This document shows positions 1 through 6,106 of a DNA stretch of 24,724 bases, in pieces; the first letter of the stretch is position 1; the number at the start of each line of letters is the position of its first letter. The stretch covers positions 1-24,724 of the forward strand of contig JAUWFP010000005.1 in assembly GCA_030606845.1 (NCBI GenBank). Direction: 5' to 3'. Source of the stretch: Anaerolineales bacterium (GTDB taxonomy: Bacteria; Chloroflexota; Anaerolineae; Anaerolineales; E44-bin32). The notes beneath the pieces were generated by a model. That model did no database searches and was not told the DNA's origin. It saw nothing but the letters and a program-made list of their open reading frames with translations. A program made the translations under genes and the position numbers.

Positions 1-243
1 GTAGAGGATGATCAGATCATCATCTGCATTACTGATACGGGTCCGGGGATCCCGCCGGCGGATCAACCCTACTTGTTTGACAAATTCTTCCGGGCGAGCA
101 ATGTGCCGGAGGACGCGCGCGGAACGGGGTTGGGCCTCTCGATCGTAAAATCTATCGTTGAGCAGCACGACGGGCGGATCTGGGTAGAATCGGAACTGGG
201 CAAGGGGGCGACCTTCACTGTTGTATTGCCCGTATCAAGTTAA
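1..243 (+). CDS. Sensor histidine kinase, C-terminal fragment
   Basis: This is the last 80 residues of a two-component sensor kinase; the 5' part lies outside the window. It holds the second half of the HATPase_c ATP-binding domain. The G1 box DTGPGIP is at residues 12-18, the F box FDKFFRA at about 26-32, and the G2 box GTGLGLSI at about 41-48. The protein ends about 30 residues after the G2 box, as is normal for this family, with TAA at 241-243. Such kinases autophosphorylate a histidine and pass the phosphate to a response regulator. The sensor input and the partner cannot be seen. A hairpin terminator follows about 30 bases downstream, so this is the last gene of its transcript. Confidence 0.93.
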   Translation, partial: VEDDQIIICITDTGPGIPPADQPYLFDKFFRASNVPEDARGTGLGLSIVKSIVEQHDGRIWVESELGKGATFTVVLPVSS

Positions 244-270
244 GTAGCGCTGGAAGACGTTAAAATAAGC

Positions 271-304
271 AGCGCGTGATCCGCGGATCACACGCTCTTT
301 CTTT
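271..304 (+). terminator. Rho-independent terminator after the histidine kinase
   Basis: The core is a perfect 16-base palindrome, GTGATCC-GC-GGATCAC (276-291). AGCG (271-274) and CGCT (293-296) extend the stem across one mismatch. It is followed by CTTTCTTT. It lies 28 bases after the kinase stop codon. Confidence 0.65.
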
Positions 305-617
305 AAATGGCGCCTCCGCCGGAATGGTGAGGGGTAGCCCGGTGGAGGCTTTCGCCAAAGGAGGAGACAGTGATGAGCATAGGAGTGCCCCGTCTCTCGT
401 CTCCGAGCGTTATAATACTTGGGCAGTGTTAGGTGAGCCATTGAAGAAGATCATTAACGCCCCATGCCTTTCTTCTGTGCATTGTGGCTCGTTTAAATCA
501 CAAATTTGTAGGAACTGTTTAATGTGGAGTTATGTTCTGTCACCAACCCAGAACGACAGTGTGGAAGTCACGTTGTTTCCCCAAGATATCACCAAACGAT
601 TGGTCTAATTTCATTGT
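305..617. other. Gene-free stretch with two adjacent hairpins (possible structured RNA)
   Basis: No convincing gene was found in these 313 bases. Bases 312-322 pair with 339-349 (11 pairs including one G-U, 16-base loop), and TGGC 308-311 pairs with GCCA 354-357 across a 4-base bulge. A second inverted repeat, GGAGAC 363-368 with GTCTCC 399-404, follows directly. A TATAAT hexamer is at 411-416, without a good -35 box 16-18 bases upstream. The element could be a small RNA or a 5' leader of the downstream exonuclease gene. It matches no riboswitch class I can recognise. From about 420 to 617 I see nothing further. Confidence 0.35.
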
Positions 618-1856
618 ATGGAAGAAGGAAAACGACTCCAGCAGCGTTTGCAGCGCATCAGGCGAAAGAAAGCAACCCGAACGCCTCAACTTGAGAAATC
701 CAGGCGAGATGTTTCGATATCCCACCCTGGGGAGCCTCAGGATACACCACACGGTCTCGCATTTATCATAGAAACTAAATATCCAGGGACTCATGAGCAC
801 GGCTCAAATCCATTAAACTCGTTGACGCATTTTGAGTCACGGTCGGCTGCAGAGATCGCCGCGAATCCCTCCCTTGAGGGACTCAACCTGGATAGCCTTG
901 TCTTTCTCGACACCGAAACCACCGGGCTGGCAGGCGGGGCGGGGACGGTTGTATTCCTGGTTGGGATTGGGAAGTTCGTTGAAGGAGAGTTCTGGCTGCG
1001 GCAGTATTTTTTGCGCGATCTTGGTGAAGAGCAGGCTATGCTGCATGCCATTGAGAGCGATCTAGAATCCAGCGCGGGGTTCGTCACTTTTAACGGTCGG
1101 ACTTTTGATGTTCCCCTTCTCGAAATGCGTTTCACCCTTGGCATGCGCAAGCGTTTTCCCCTTACAGAGTGGCCGCATTTAGACTTGCTTTACCCCGCAA
1201 GACGATTATGGCGCAGAGAGCTTCCCGATTGTAGATTAAACACGATCGAAAGCGAGGTTCTTAGAGTCCACAGAAGTGGAGAGGATGTCCCCGGTGAGCT
1301 GATCCCCGGCCTCTATCTGGATTATCTGCGTACGGGCGACTCCATGGAAATGGAGCGCGTCATCTACCATAACGCGATGGATATCCTCAGCCTGGTGATG
1401 CTGACGGTAGAGGTCCTGGGCCGTCATGGAACAGATACTTTCTCGAATTTGTCGGCGTCGGAGGCTTTAGGGGTGGCTCGATGGCACCAGGGTGCCGGGA
1501 GGAGCGGGCCAGCGGAATTGGCTTATCGAGCAGCGATTGAGAGCGGCGATCCCATCGTGCGACTTGATGCGCTGCGCCATCACACAGCATTTTTGAAGCG
1601 GCTGGGTCGGCGCGAGCAAGCACTTGAAGGATGGGAGCTGTGGCATACGTTGAAACCCGACGATCCGCGCCCTTGCATCGAATTGGCCATGTATTATGAG
1701 TGGCATTTGAAAGACTTGGACAAGGGGATAACCTGGACGGAGATCGGGCTAACTTGCTTGTCCTCTTGGCCAGATGACTGGCGTTCTGAGGAAATGAGCA
1801 AGGGTCTTCAGCATCGCATCAGCCGCCTGAAAAGGAAGTTGGTAAGCCGCTCCTGA
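618..1856 (+). CDS. YprB/MrfB-like RNase H-fold (DEDD) exonuclease
   Basis: A 412-residue protein with a ribonuclease H-like exonuclease domain (RNase_H_2 type) at about residues 92-265. The acidic metal ligands of the DEDD superfamily are visible: D98 and E100 in LDTETTG, D164 after NGRTF, D189 in HLDLLYPAR, and the H251-N-A-M-D255 motif. The remaining 140 residues are helical and TPR-like, as in B. subtilis YprB (MrfB), a nuclease of mitomycin-lesion repair. In Bacillus the partner helicase MrfA (YprA) is the neighbouring gene; no such helicase is in this window. No clear Shine-Dalgarno sequence precedes the ATG at 618, and another start within the first 60 residues is possible, since that segment is basic and poorly conserved in type. 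DNA as substrate is inferred from the family. Confidence 0.82.
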   Translation: MEEGKRLQQRLQRIRRKKATRTPQLEKSRRDVSISHPGEPQDTPHGLAFIIETKYPGTHEHGSNPLNSLTHFESRSAAEIAANPSLEGLNLDSLVFLDTETTGLAGGAGTVVFLVGIGKFVEGEFWLRQYFLRDLGEEQAMLHAIESDLESSAGFVTFNGRTFDVPLLEMRFTLGMRKRFPLTEWPHLDLLYPARRLWRRELPDCRLNTIESEVLRVHRSGEDVPGELIPGLYLDYLRTGDSMEMERVIYHNAMDILSLVMLTVEVLGRHGTDTFSNLSASEALGVARWHQGAGRSGPAELAYRAAIESGDPIVRLDALRHHTAFLKRLGRREQALEGWELWHTLKPDDPRPCIELAMYYEWHLKDLDKGITWTEIGLTCLSSWPDDWRSEEMSKGLQHRISRLKRKLVSRS

Positions 1857-1953
1857 AGGCGGGTTGCGAACAAGAACCAAATATTCTTGTCCAGTGCCTG
1901 TATGGGAAACCACAGAACAGGAATTTTCTCTGCGCGAATTTCAATATATTCCG
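1857..1953. other. Convergent intergenic region with two hairpins
   Basis: This spacer separates the converging exonuclease and chelatase genes. ACAAGAA 1870-1876 pairs with TTCTTGT 1884-1890 (7 bp, 7-base loop). CCTGT 1897-1901 pairs with ACAGG 1917-1921 and is followed by AATTTTCT, so it could serve as a weak terminator for the plus-strand gene. No U-rich tail is seen in the minus direction. Confidence 0.35.
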
Positions 1954-2946
1954 TCAGGAAGTTCGAGGCCGGGCTTTGCCGGAGGCTTCATCGAGCTCTT
2001 GTTTGACGGCGTTGTAAAGATGGTCGGCCTTTAGCTCGTGCAGCGTATAGCAGGGTCCGCCCAGATGGTCCGCCAGACCTTGGGCCAGGCCCTGGTCGAA
2101 CGCGGCGTGTTCCATATTGATCACGACAGAGCGCACTCCCTGTTCGTGGAGGCGTTCAGCTACTCGATGAGCCTCCTCCTGAGGCGGCAGTTCGCCCATC
2201 GATACATTACCTGCGCCATCTGTGAGCAGGACCATTAAGGGGAGCACTTCGGAGAGCGTGTTTATCTCCTTGCGGAAGACTTCGCTTGCCAGATTCAAGC
2301 CAGCTGAAAGAGGGGTTTTTCCGCCGACAGGGATATCCGCCAGGGCGCGGTGTGCAAGATGGACGGAGTTCGTAGGTGGCATCACTGTCAGGGCGCGATC
2401 TTTTTGGAAGACGATCAGCCCTACACGATCCCTGCGTTGGTAGGCATCCGTGATTAATGAAAGGATGGCGCCTTTAGTCGCTGACATCCGTTCGGCGACG
2501 GCCATTGACCAGGAGGCGTCCACGACGAAGAGGATCAGGTTTGGGGCGCGGCTGACACGAACTTTGCGCTGCAGATCCGAGGGGAGAATGGCGAAGGAGA
2601 CACGTTTACGTTGTTCACTGCGCGCGCGTTGGTATGGAGCAGCGGCGCGGATGGTCGCATCAAATGCGATATCAGAAGTCTTTTCTTTTACCGGTCTTGC
2701 TTGGATGTAGCGTCCGCGTTTTTGTTCGGTTCGAGTGCGGGTCCGCCTACCGCTCTGATGACGAGTCAGGCGATCGATGTGCCCTTCGAGTTTGCGCGGC
2801 ACGAAAGATTGTCCAACCTTAATTTTATCGCCACCTTCCCACCAACGAGCATGAATGGTTTCGGGTGTGGATTGTCGAACCGGTTCAGATGACCCTTGTT
2901 CGTTTGATGTTTCAGCATAGTCATCAGCTAGGCTTGCTGGAGGCCT
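1954..2946 (-). CDS. Chelatase medium subunit, vWA half, reached by a -1 frameshift from the AAA+ half
   Basis: This is the C-terminal half of a ChlD/BchD-type protein in the -1 frame relative to the upstream AAA+ gene. The frame has no ATG, GTG or TTG between its upstream TAA and a GTG at 2802, yet the 48 codons before that GTG read as good protein: an acidic linker, then ETIHARWW and KVGQSF, the kind of sequence expected ahead of the vWA domain. Translation therefore probably arrives by slippage on A9 at 2946-2954. The joined product (4040 to 1954) is 695 residues, normal ChlD length. The von Willebrand A domain carries the MIDAS motif D-A-S-W-S, the GGKTPL threonine loop and LLTDG. Medium subunits form the motor complex with the AAA+ ring and work with a large CobN/ChlH subunit, absent here. 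If no shift occurs, the GTG at 2802 could give a 282-residue protein, but it would lose conserved residues. Confidence 0.82.
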   Translation of the reverse strand, partial: RPPASLADDYAETSNEQGSSEPVRQSTPETIHARWWEGGDKIKVGQSFVPRKLEGHIDRLTRHQSGRRTRTRTEQKRGRYIQARPVKEKTSDIAFDATIRAAAPYQRARSEQRKRVSFAILPSDLQRKVRVSRAPNLILFVVDASWSMAVAERMSATKGAILSLITDAYQRRDRVGLIVFQKDRALTVMPPTNSVHLAHRALADIPVGGKTPLSAGLNLASEVFRKEINTLSEVLPLMVLLTDGAGNVSMGELPPQEEAHRVAERLHEQGVRSVVINMEHAAFDQGLAQGLADHLGGPCYTLHELKADHLYNAVKQELDEASGKARPRTS

Positions 2947-4040
2947 TTTTTTTTATCGGTAGGTTCTTCGCTGCCCTCTGTTGGATCTGCGCTTTCACCG
3001 CCGCTATTGAAGTCCGACTGGATTTGCTCAATCAAGTTCTCGATGTTTTCGATATTGACATCTGTTTGCTGAAAGGGTCCACGTCGCAGGCGGTGTGGGA
3101 GGGTTAATTCTGCGGCGAGGGCGATGTCGCGCTCGCTGATACTCGTGCGCCCTTCGAAAGCGGCGTGCGCACGTGCGGCTTTGAGAATTACAAGGTCTGC
3201 TCGGTGACCGTCTACTTGCAGGGAAGATGTGAGAGCGGCGATCGATAGTAAATCGCGCTTGGTGTAGGTAACATCGTTGAGTATTGCGCGGGCGGCGGCA
3301 ATCTCGTTGGAGAGCGTATTTTCCTGGTCTAGCCATTTATCGCGAAATGCATCTGGTTCCGCCTCGAACTCCATGTTTCGTTCCATGATAGAAACTCGAT
3401 CTCGTGGGTCGGGCAAACCGCGTATCTCGACGGAGAGTGCGAACCGATCAAGGAGCTGCGGGCGCAGGTCGCCTTCTTCCGGGTTCATTGTTCCGACAAG
3501 GATGTAGCGGGCGGGATGGGTAAATGAGATTCCTTCACGTTCCACGAAATTCATACCCAAGGCAGCGGAATCTAGGAGGAGATCGACGACATGATCGTCA
3601 AGCAGGTTCACTTCGTCGATATACAGGAGTCCCCGGTTGGCTGCGGCGAGGACGCCGGGTTCGAAATGGCGCTCGCCTTCCTTAATCGCTCGTTCGATGT
3701 CGAGTGTTCCGACGACGCGGTCCTCAGTGGCCGAGACGGGAAGGTCAATAAAGGACGTTTTACGCATCGCCACTGGGAGTTTCTCACCGTTAGCTAAGCG
3801 CTCCCGGCATTCTGTACACAGACTAGTCGTTCTTTTAGGATCGCAATCAAATCGGCAATCTGCGACGACTTCCACTTCCGGGAGAAGGGCGGCTAACGCA
3901 CGGGCGGCTGTGGATTTTGCCGTGCCACGCTCGCCGCGGATTAACACACCTCCGATGCGAGGGTTGACGGCGTTAAGAATCAGGGCGCGCCGCATGCGCT
4001 CCTGCCCAACAATTGCTGTAAAGGGATAGACAACTGTCAT
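2928..4040 (-). CDS. AAA+ small subunit of magnesium/cobalt chelatase (ChlI/BchI type)
   Basis: A 370-residue AAA+ ATPase of the ChlI/BchI family, which drives metal insertion into tetrapyrroles together with vWA and large subunits. Walker A is GERGTAKST (36-44), Walker B LLYIDEVN (138-145), and the sensor region TMNPEEGDLRPQLLDRF is about 184-200. Four cysteines (62, 66, 75, 78) lie in the family's insertion. The ATG at 4040 has an AGGTGA ribosome site. The length matches a stand-alone small subunit. The reading frame ends with TAG at 2928-2930, only five codons after GAT AAA AAA AAA, where a -1 slip opens the vWA frame. One gene could thus supply both the small subunit (no shift) and the medium subunit (shift). 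Cobalt rather than magnesium as the metal is an inference: nothing else here suggests chlorophyll synthesis. Confidence 0.88.
   Translation of the reverse strand: MTVVYPFTAIVGQERMRRALILNAVNPRIGGVLIRGERGTAKSTAARALAALLPEVEVVADCRFDCDPKRTTSLCTECRERLANGEKLPVAMRKTSFIDLPVSATEDRVVGTLDIERAIKEGERHFEPGVLAAANRGLLYIDEVNLLDDHVVDLLLDSAALGMNFVEREGISFTHPARYILVGTMNPEEGDLRPQLLDRFALSVEIRGLPDPRDRVSIMERNMEFEAEPDAFRDKWLDQENTLSNEIAAARAILNDVTYTKRDLLSIAALTSSLQVDGHRADLVILKAARAHAAFEGRTSISERDIALAAELTLPHRLRRGPFQQTDVNIENIENLIEQIQSDFNSGGESADPTEGSEEPTDKKKGLQQA
2946..2954 (-). promoter_or_regulatory. Candidate programmed -1 frameshift site (A9 run)
   Basis: On the minus strand the zero frame reads GAT AAA AAA AAA GGC. Two lysine tRNAs can re-pair one base back on the A run, after which AGG CCT CCA continues into the vWA frame. 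The zero-frame TAG follows at 2930-2928. A 6-bp inverted repeat, GATGAC (2925-2920) with GTCATC (2893-2888), starts 20 bases downstream. It is rather far for a classic stimulator. RNA polymerase slippage on A9 would have the same outcome. Confidence 0.72.
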
Positions 4041-4058
4041 TTTTTCACCTGCGCGCGG

Positions 4059-4064
4059 ATTATA
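4059..4064 (-). promoter_or_regulatory. -10 box of the chelatase gene promoter
   Basis: A perfect TATAAT on the minus strand ends 18 bases before the ATG at 4040. The -35 region is poor (TTATCT, 16-base spacer). It lies back to back with the S1 gene promoter. Confidence 0.5.
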
Positions 4065-4094
4065 CCCTATCCAGATACCAAGATAAGTTGAAGG

Positions 4095-4123
4095 TTTACA
4101 ATAGGGGTGAGTGCTTTTATAAT
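4095..4123 (+). promoter_or_regulatory. Sigma-70 promoter of the S1-domain gene
   Basis: TTTACA (4095-4100), a 17-base spacer, then TATAAT (4118-4123): a near-consensus promoter. Transcription should start near 4130. This rules out the in-frame GTG at 4107 as start codon and favours the ATG codons at 4149 or 4158. Confidence 0.78.
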
Positions 4124-4157
4124 GCGCCTCAACCCATCAAAGGGAGATATGATTTAT

Positions 4158-5933
4158 ATGGAACATAATGAGGAGACCTTCGGGGAAGAAATCCTTCCGG
4201 AGAAGGAGGTTGAAGACCAGGAGGAACACCCGATGGAAGCCCTGCTTCAAGCAGAGGCATATGAGCTAAAAACACCGAAACGCGGCGAAATTAAAACGGG
4301 TACGATCGCGCGTGTCACCGATTCGGACATCCTGGTAGACATTGGTGCCAAGTCAGAGGGCGTCATTCCCAGCCGAGAACTCGAGCAGCTCTCAGAAGAG
4401 CAGCGAGAGGAAATGGTCGTTGGGAAAGAAGTGGATGTTTATATTGTTCGAACTGCCGGCCGCGACGGTTCGATGTTGTTGTCAATCTCGCGTGCGTCAG
4501 AAGAATCAGATTGGAAAGATGTCGAAGAACTTCAAGAATCGCGCGAGATCTATGAGGGGACTATTTCGGGGTACAACAAGGGCGGTCTTATAGTTAAGTT
4601 TGGACACCTTCGAGGCTTCATCCCAGCCTCTCAAGTCAGCATCTCACGAAGGCGCCGTTCAGAGGGGGAAACGCCCGATCAGCGATGGGGCGAAATGGTC
4701 GGTGAGCCGATTGTGGCAAAGGTGATTGAAGTCGATCGACGCCGGAATCGCTTGATCCTCTCGGAGAGAGCAGCGTCGAGGGAATCGCGAGATGCGTTAA
4801 AAGAACGCCTTATTACAGAGCTGGAGCCAGGCGAGGAGCGCACAGGCACCGTAATAAGCTTGGCGGATTTCGGCGTGTTCGTGGATATCGGCGGCGCCGA
4901 CGGTTTGGTTCATATTTCGGAATTATCTTGGAAACGTGTGGCGCACCCTAAGGAGATCGTGAAGGTCGGCGAGGAAGTGCAAGTAAAAATCCTTGGTGTC
5001 GATCCAGATCGAAAACGGATCAGCCTCTCAATGCGGGAACTGGAATCAAACCCCTGGAACGAAATTATGGAAGGTTTCCAAGAGGGGCAGCTTGTTGAGG
5101 GGACGATTACAAAACTCACGAAATTTGGAGCGTTTGCATCCCTGGCGGGAGCGGAGGAGTTTGAGATCGAAGGCCTCATTCATATTTCGGAACTCTCTGA
5201 TCAAAGAGTCGAGCACCCGCGAGAGGTGGTCCAAGAAGGGCAAATTCTCACACTGCGGCTGATCAAGATTGATGGGGAGCGAAAGCGACTCGGATTAAGT
5301 TTAAAGAAAGTCGCTTCTCCAGAGTATGCTGAAATTGACTGGCAAACAGCATCGCAGGATATTGAAGCTGAAGATTCGGGGCAGGATGAATCTCCGCAAG
5401 AAGTCGAAGATTTCGACGCAGCGCTAGAATCAGATACCACAGATCTTCCGCCAGCAGAAATAACTGAGGAGTCCGCGGAAGAAGTAGAACCTGAGGAAAC
5501 CGCGAAAGAAGTGAAGCCTGAGGAAGCCACGGAAGAAGCGGAGCCTGAGGAAGCCGCGGAAGAAGCAGAACCCGAGGAAGCCGCTGAAGAGGCAGAACCC
5601 GAGGAAGCCGCTGAAGAGGCAGAACCCGAGGAAGCCGCTGAAGAGGCAGAGCCTGAGGAAGCCGTTGAAGAGGCAGAGCCTGAGGAGTCCGCTGAAGAAG
5701 CAGACCCCGAGGAAGCCGTTGAAGAGGTAGAGCCTGAGGAGTCCGCTGAAGAAGCAGAACCCGAGGAAGCCGCTGAAGAGGCAGAACCCGAGGAACCCGT
5801 TGAAGAAGCAGAACCCGAGGAGTCCGAGGAAGAAGTGGAGCCTGAGGAAGCCGTTGAAGAGGCAGAACCCGAGGAACCCGTTGAAGAAGCTGATTCTGAT
5901 GAAGACACTCCCGAGGAGACTGAAGAGGAGTAG
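4158..5933 (+). CDS. rpsA: S1-domain RNA-binding protein, ribosomal protein S1-like, with acidic repeat tail
   Basis: The protein has four S1 (OB-fold) RNA-binding domains. They begin near KTGTIARVTDSDILVDIGAK, YEGTISGYNKGGLIVKFG, RTGTVISLADFGVFVDIGG and VEGTITKLTKFGAFASLAG. The third and fourth carry the typical GLVHISELS/GLIHISELS core. It likely helps mRNA bind to the 30S subunit, as ribosomal protein S1 does; four-domain S1 proteins are usual outside Proteobacteria. From 5466 on, 16 tandem nine-residue units and a final DEDTPEETEEE form a very acidic tail. The start is uncertain. GGAG at 4143-4146 is only 2 bases from the ATG at 4149 but 11 from the ATG at 4158, so 4158 is chosen (591 residues). 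The promoter excludes the upstream GTG. A strong terminator follows the stop codon. Confidence 0.85.
   Translation: MEHNEETFGEEILPEKEVEDQEEHPMEALLQAEAYELKTPKRGEIKTGTIARVTDSDILVDIGAKSEGVIPSRELEQLSEEQREEMVVGKEVDVYIVRTAGRDGSMLLSISRASEESDWKDVEELQESREIYEGTISGYNKGGLIVKFGHLRGFIPASQVSISRRRRSEGETPDQRWGEMVGEPIVAKVIEVDRRRNRLILSERAASRESRDALKERLITELEPGEERTGTVISLADFGVFVDIGGADGLVHISELSWKRVAHPKEIVKVGEEVQVKILGVDPDRKRISLSMRELESNPWNEIMEGFQEGQLVEGTITKLTKFGAFASLAGAEEFEIEGLIHISELSDQRVEHPREVVQEGQILTLRLIKIDGERKRLGLSLKKVASPEYAEIDWQTASQDIEAEDSGQDESPQEVEDFDAALESDTTDLPPAEITEESAEEVEPEETAKEVKPEEATEEAEPEEAAEEAEPEEAAEEAEPEEAAEEAEPEEAAEEAEPEEAVEEAEPEESAEEADPEEAVEEVEPEESAEEAEPEEAAEEAEPEEPVEEAEPEESEEEVEPEEAVEEAEPEEPVEEADSDEDTPEETEEE
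5466..5897 (+). repeat. Sixteen tandem 27-bp units coding for acidic nonapeptides
   Basis: The coding repeat reads as 16 in-frame copies of nine residues, consensus E-E-A-A-E-E-A-E-P. Copies 4 to 7 are identical in protein, and copies 5 and 6 are identical in DNA. Other copies swap A for V, S, T or P, and the second copy contains two lysines. Nearly every unit keeps the proline. The pattern fits expansion by replication slippage. Confidence 0.95.
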
Positions 5934-5972
5934 CCCAACGCTGGTGGATCCTGAACGTTTAAATCTGATGTT

Positions 5973-6003
5973 AACCGGGCGCGTATTTGAGCGCCCGGTT
6001 TTG
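5973..6003 (+). terminator. Terminator of the S1 gene
   Basis: AACCGGGCGC (5973-5982) pairs perfectly with GCGCCCGGTT (5991-6000) around an 8-base loop, ending in TTTT. It starts 40 bases after the stop codon. The U tract is short, but the 10-bp stem is strong. Confidence 0.75.
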
Positions 6004-6106
6004 ATATAGATGGAGATATAGTCCCATTTCAGCAACTACAATCTAAACTTTGGTAGAATAGGATATACATGGGGGGAATTGCACTGTAAGGTGCGGAGGA
6101 TATCAA

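Noticed and set aside
276..608. Plus-strand open frame of 110 codons before the exonuclease gene
   Set aside because: It starts inside the terminator stem, crosses both hairpins, has no family resemblance and no ribosome site.
4107..4157. GTG at 4107 as start of the S1 gene
   Set aside because: The promoter -10 box (4118-4123) lies downstream of that codon, so it would not be transcribed from this promoter.
5201..5938. Long minus-strand open frame rich in Ser, Ala and Gly, opposite the S1 tail
   Set aside because: It is the antisense reading of the GAA/GAG repeats. The low-complexity serine repeats follow directly from the coding repeat, and there is no ribosome site.
5430..6035. Second minus-strand frame across the same repeat, rich in Phe, Leu and Gly
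   Set aside because: Another shadow of the 27-bp repeat; it also runs through the S1 terminator hairpin.
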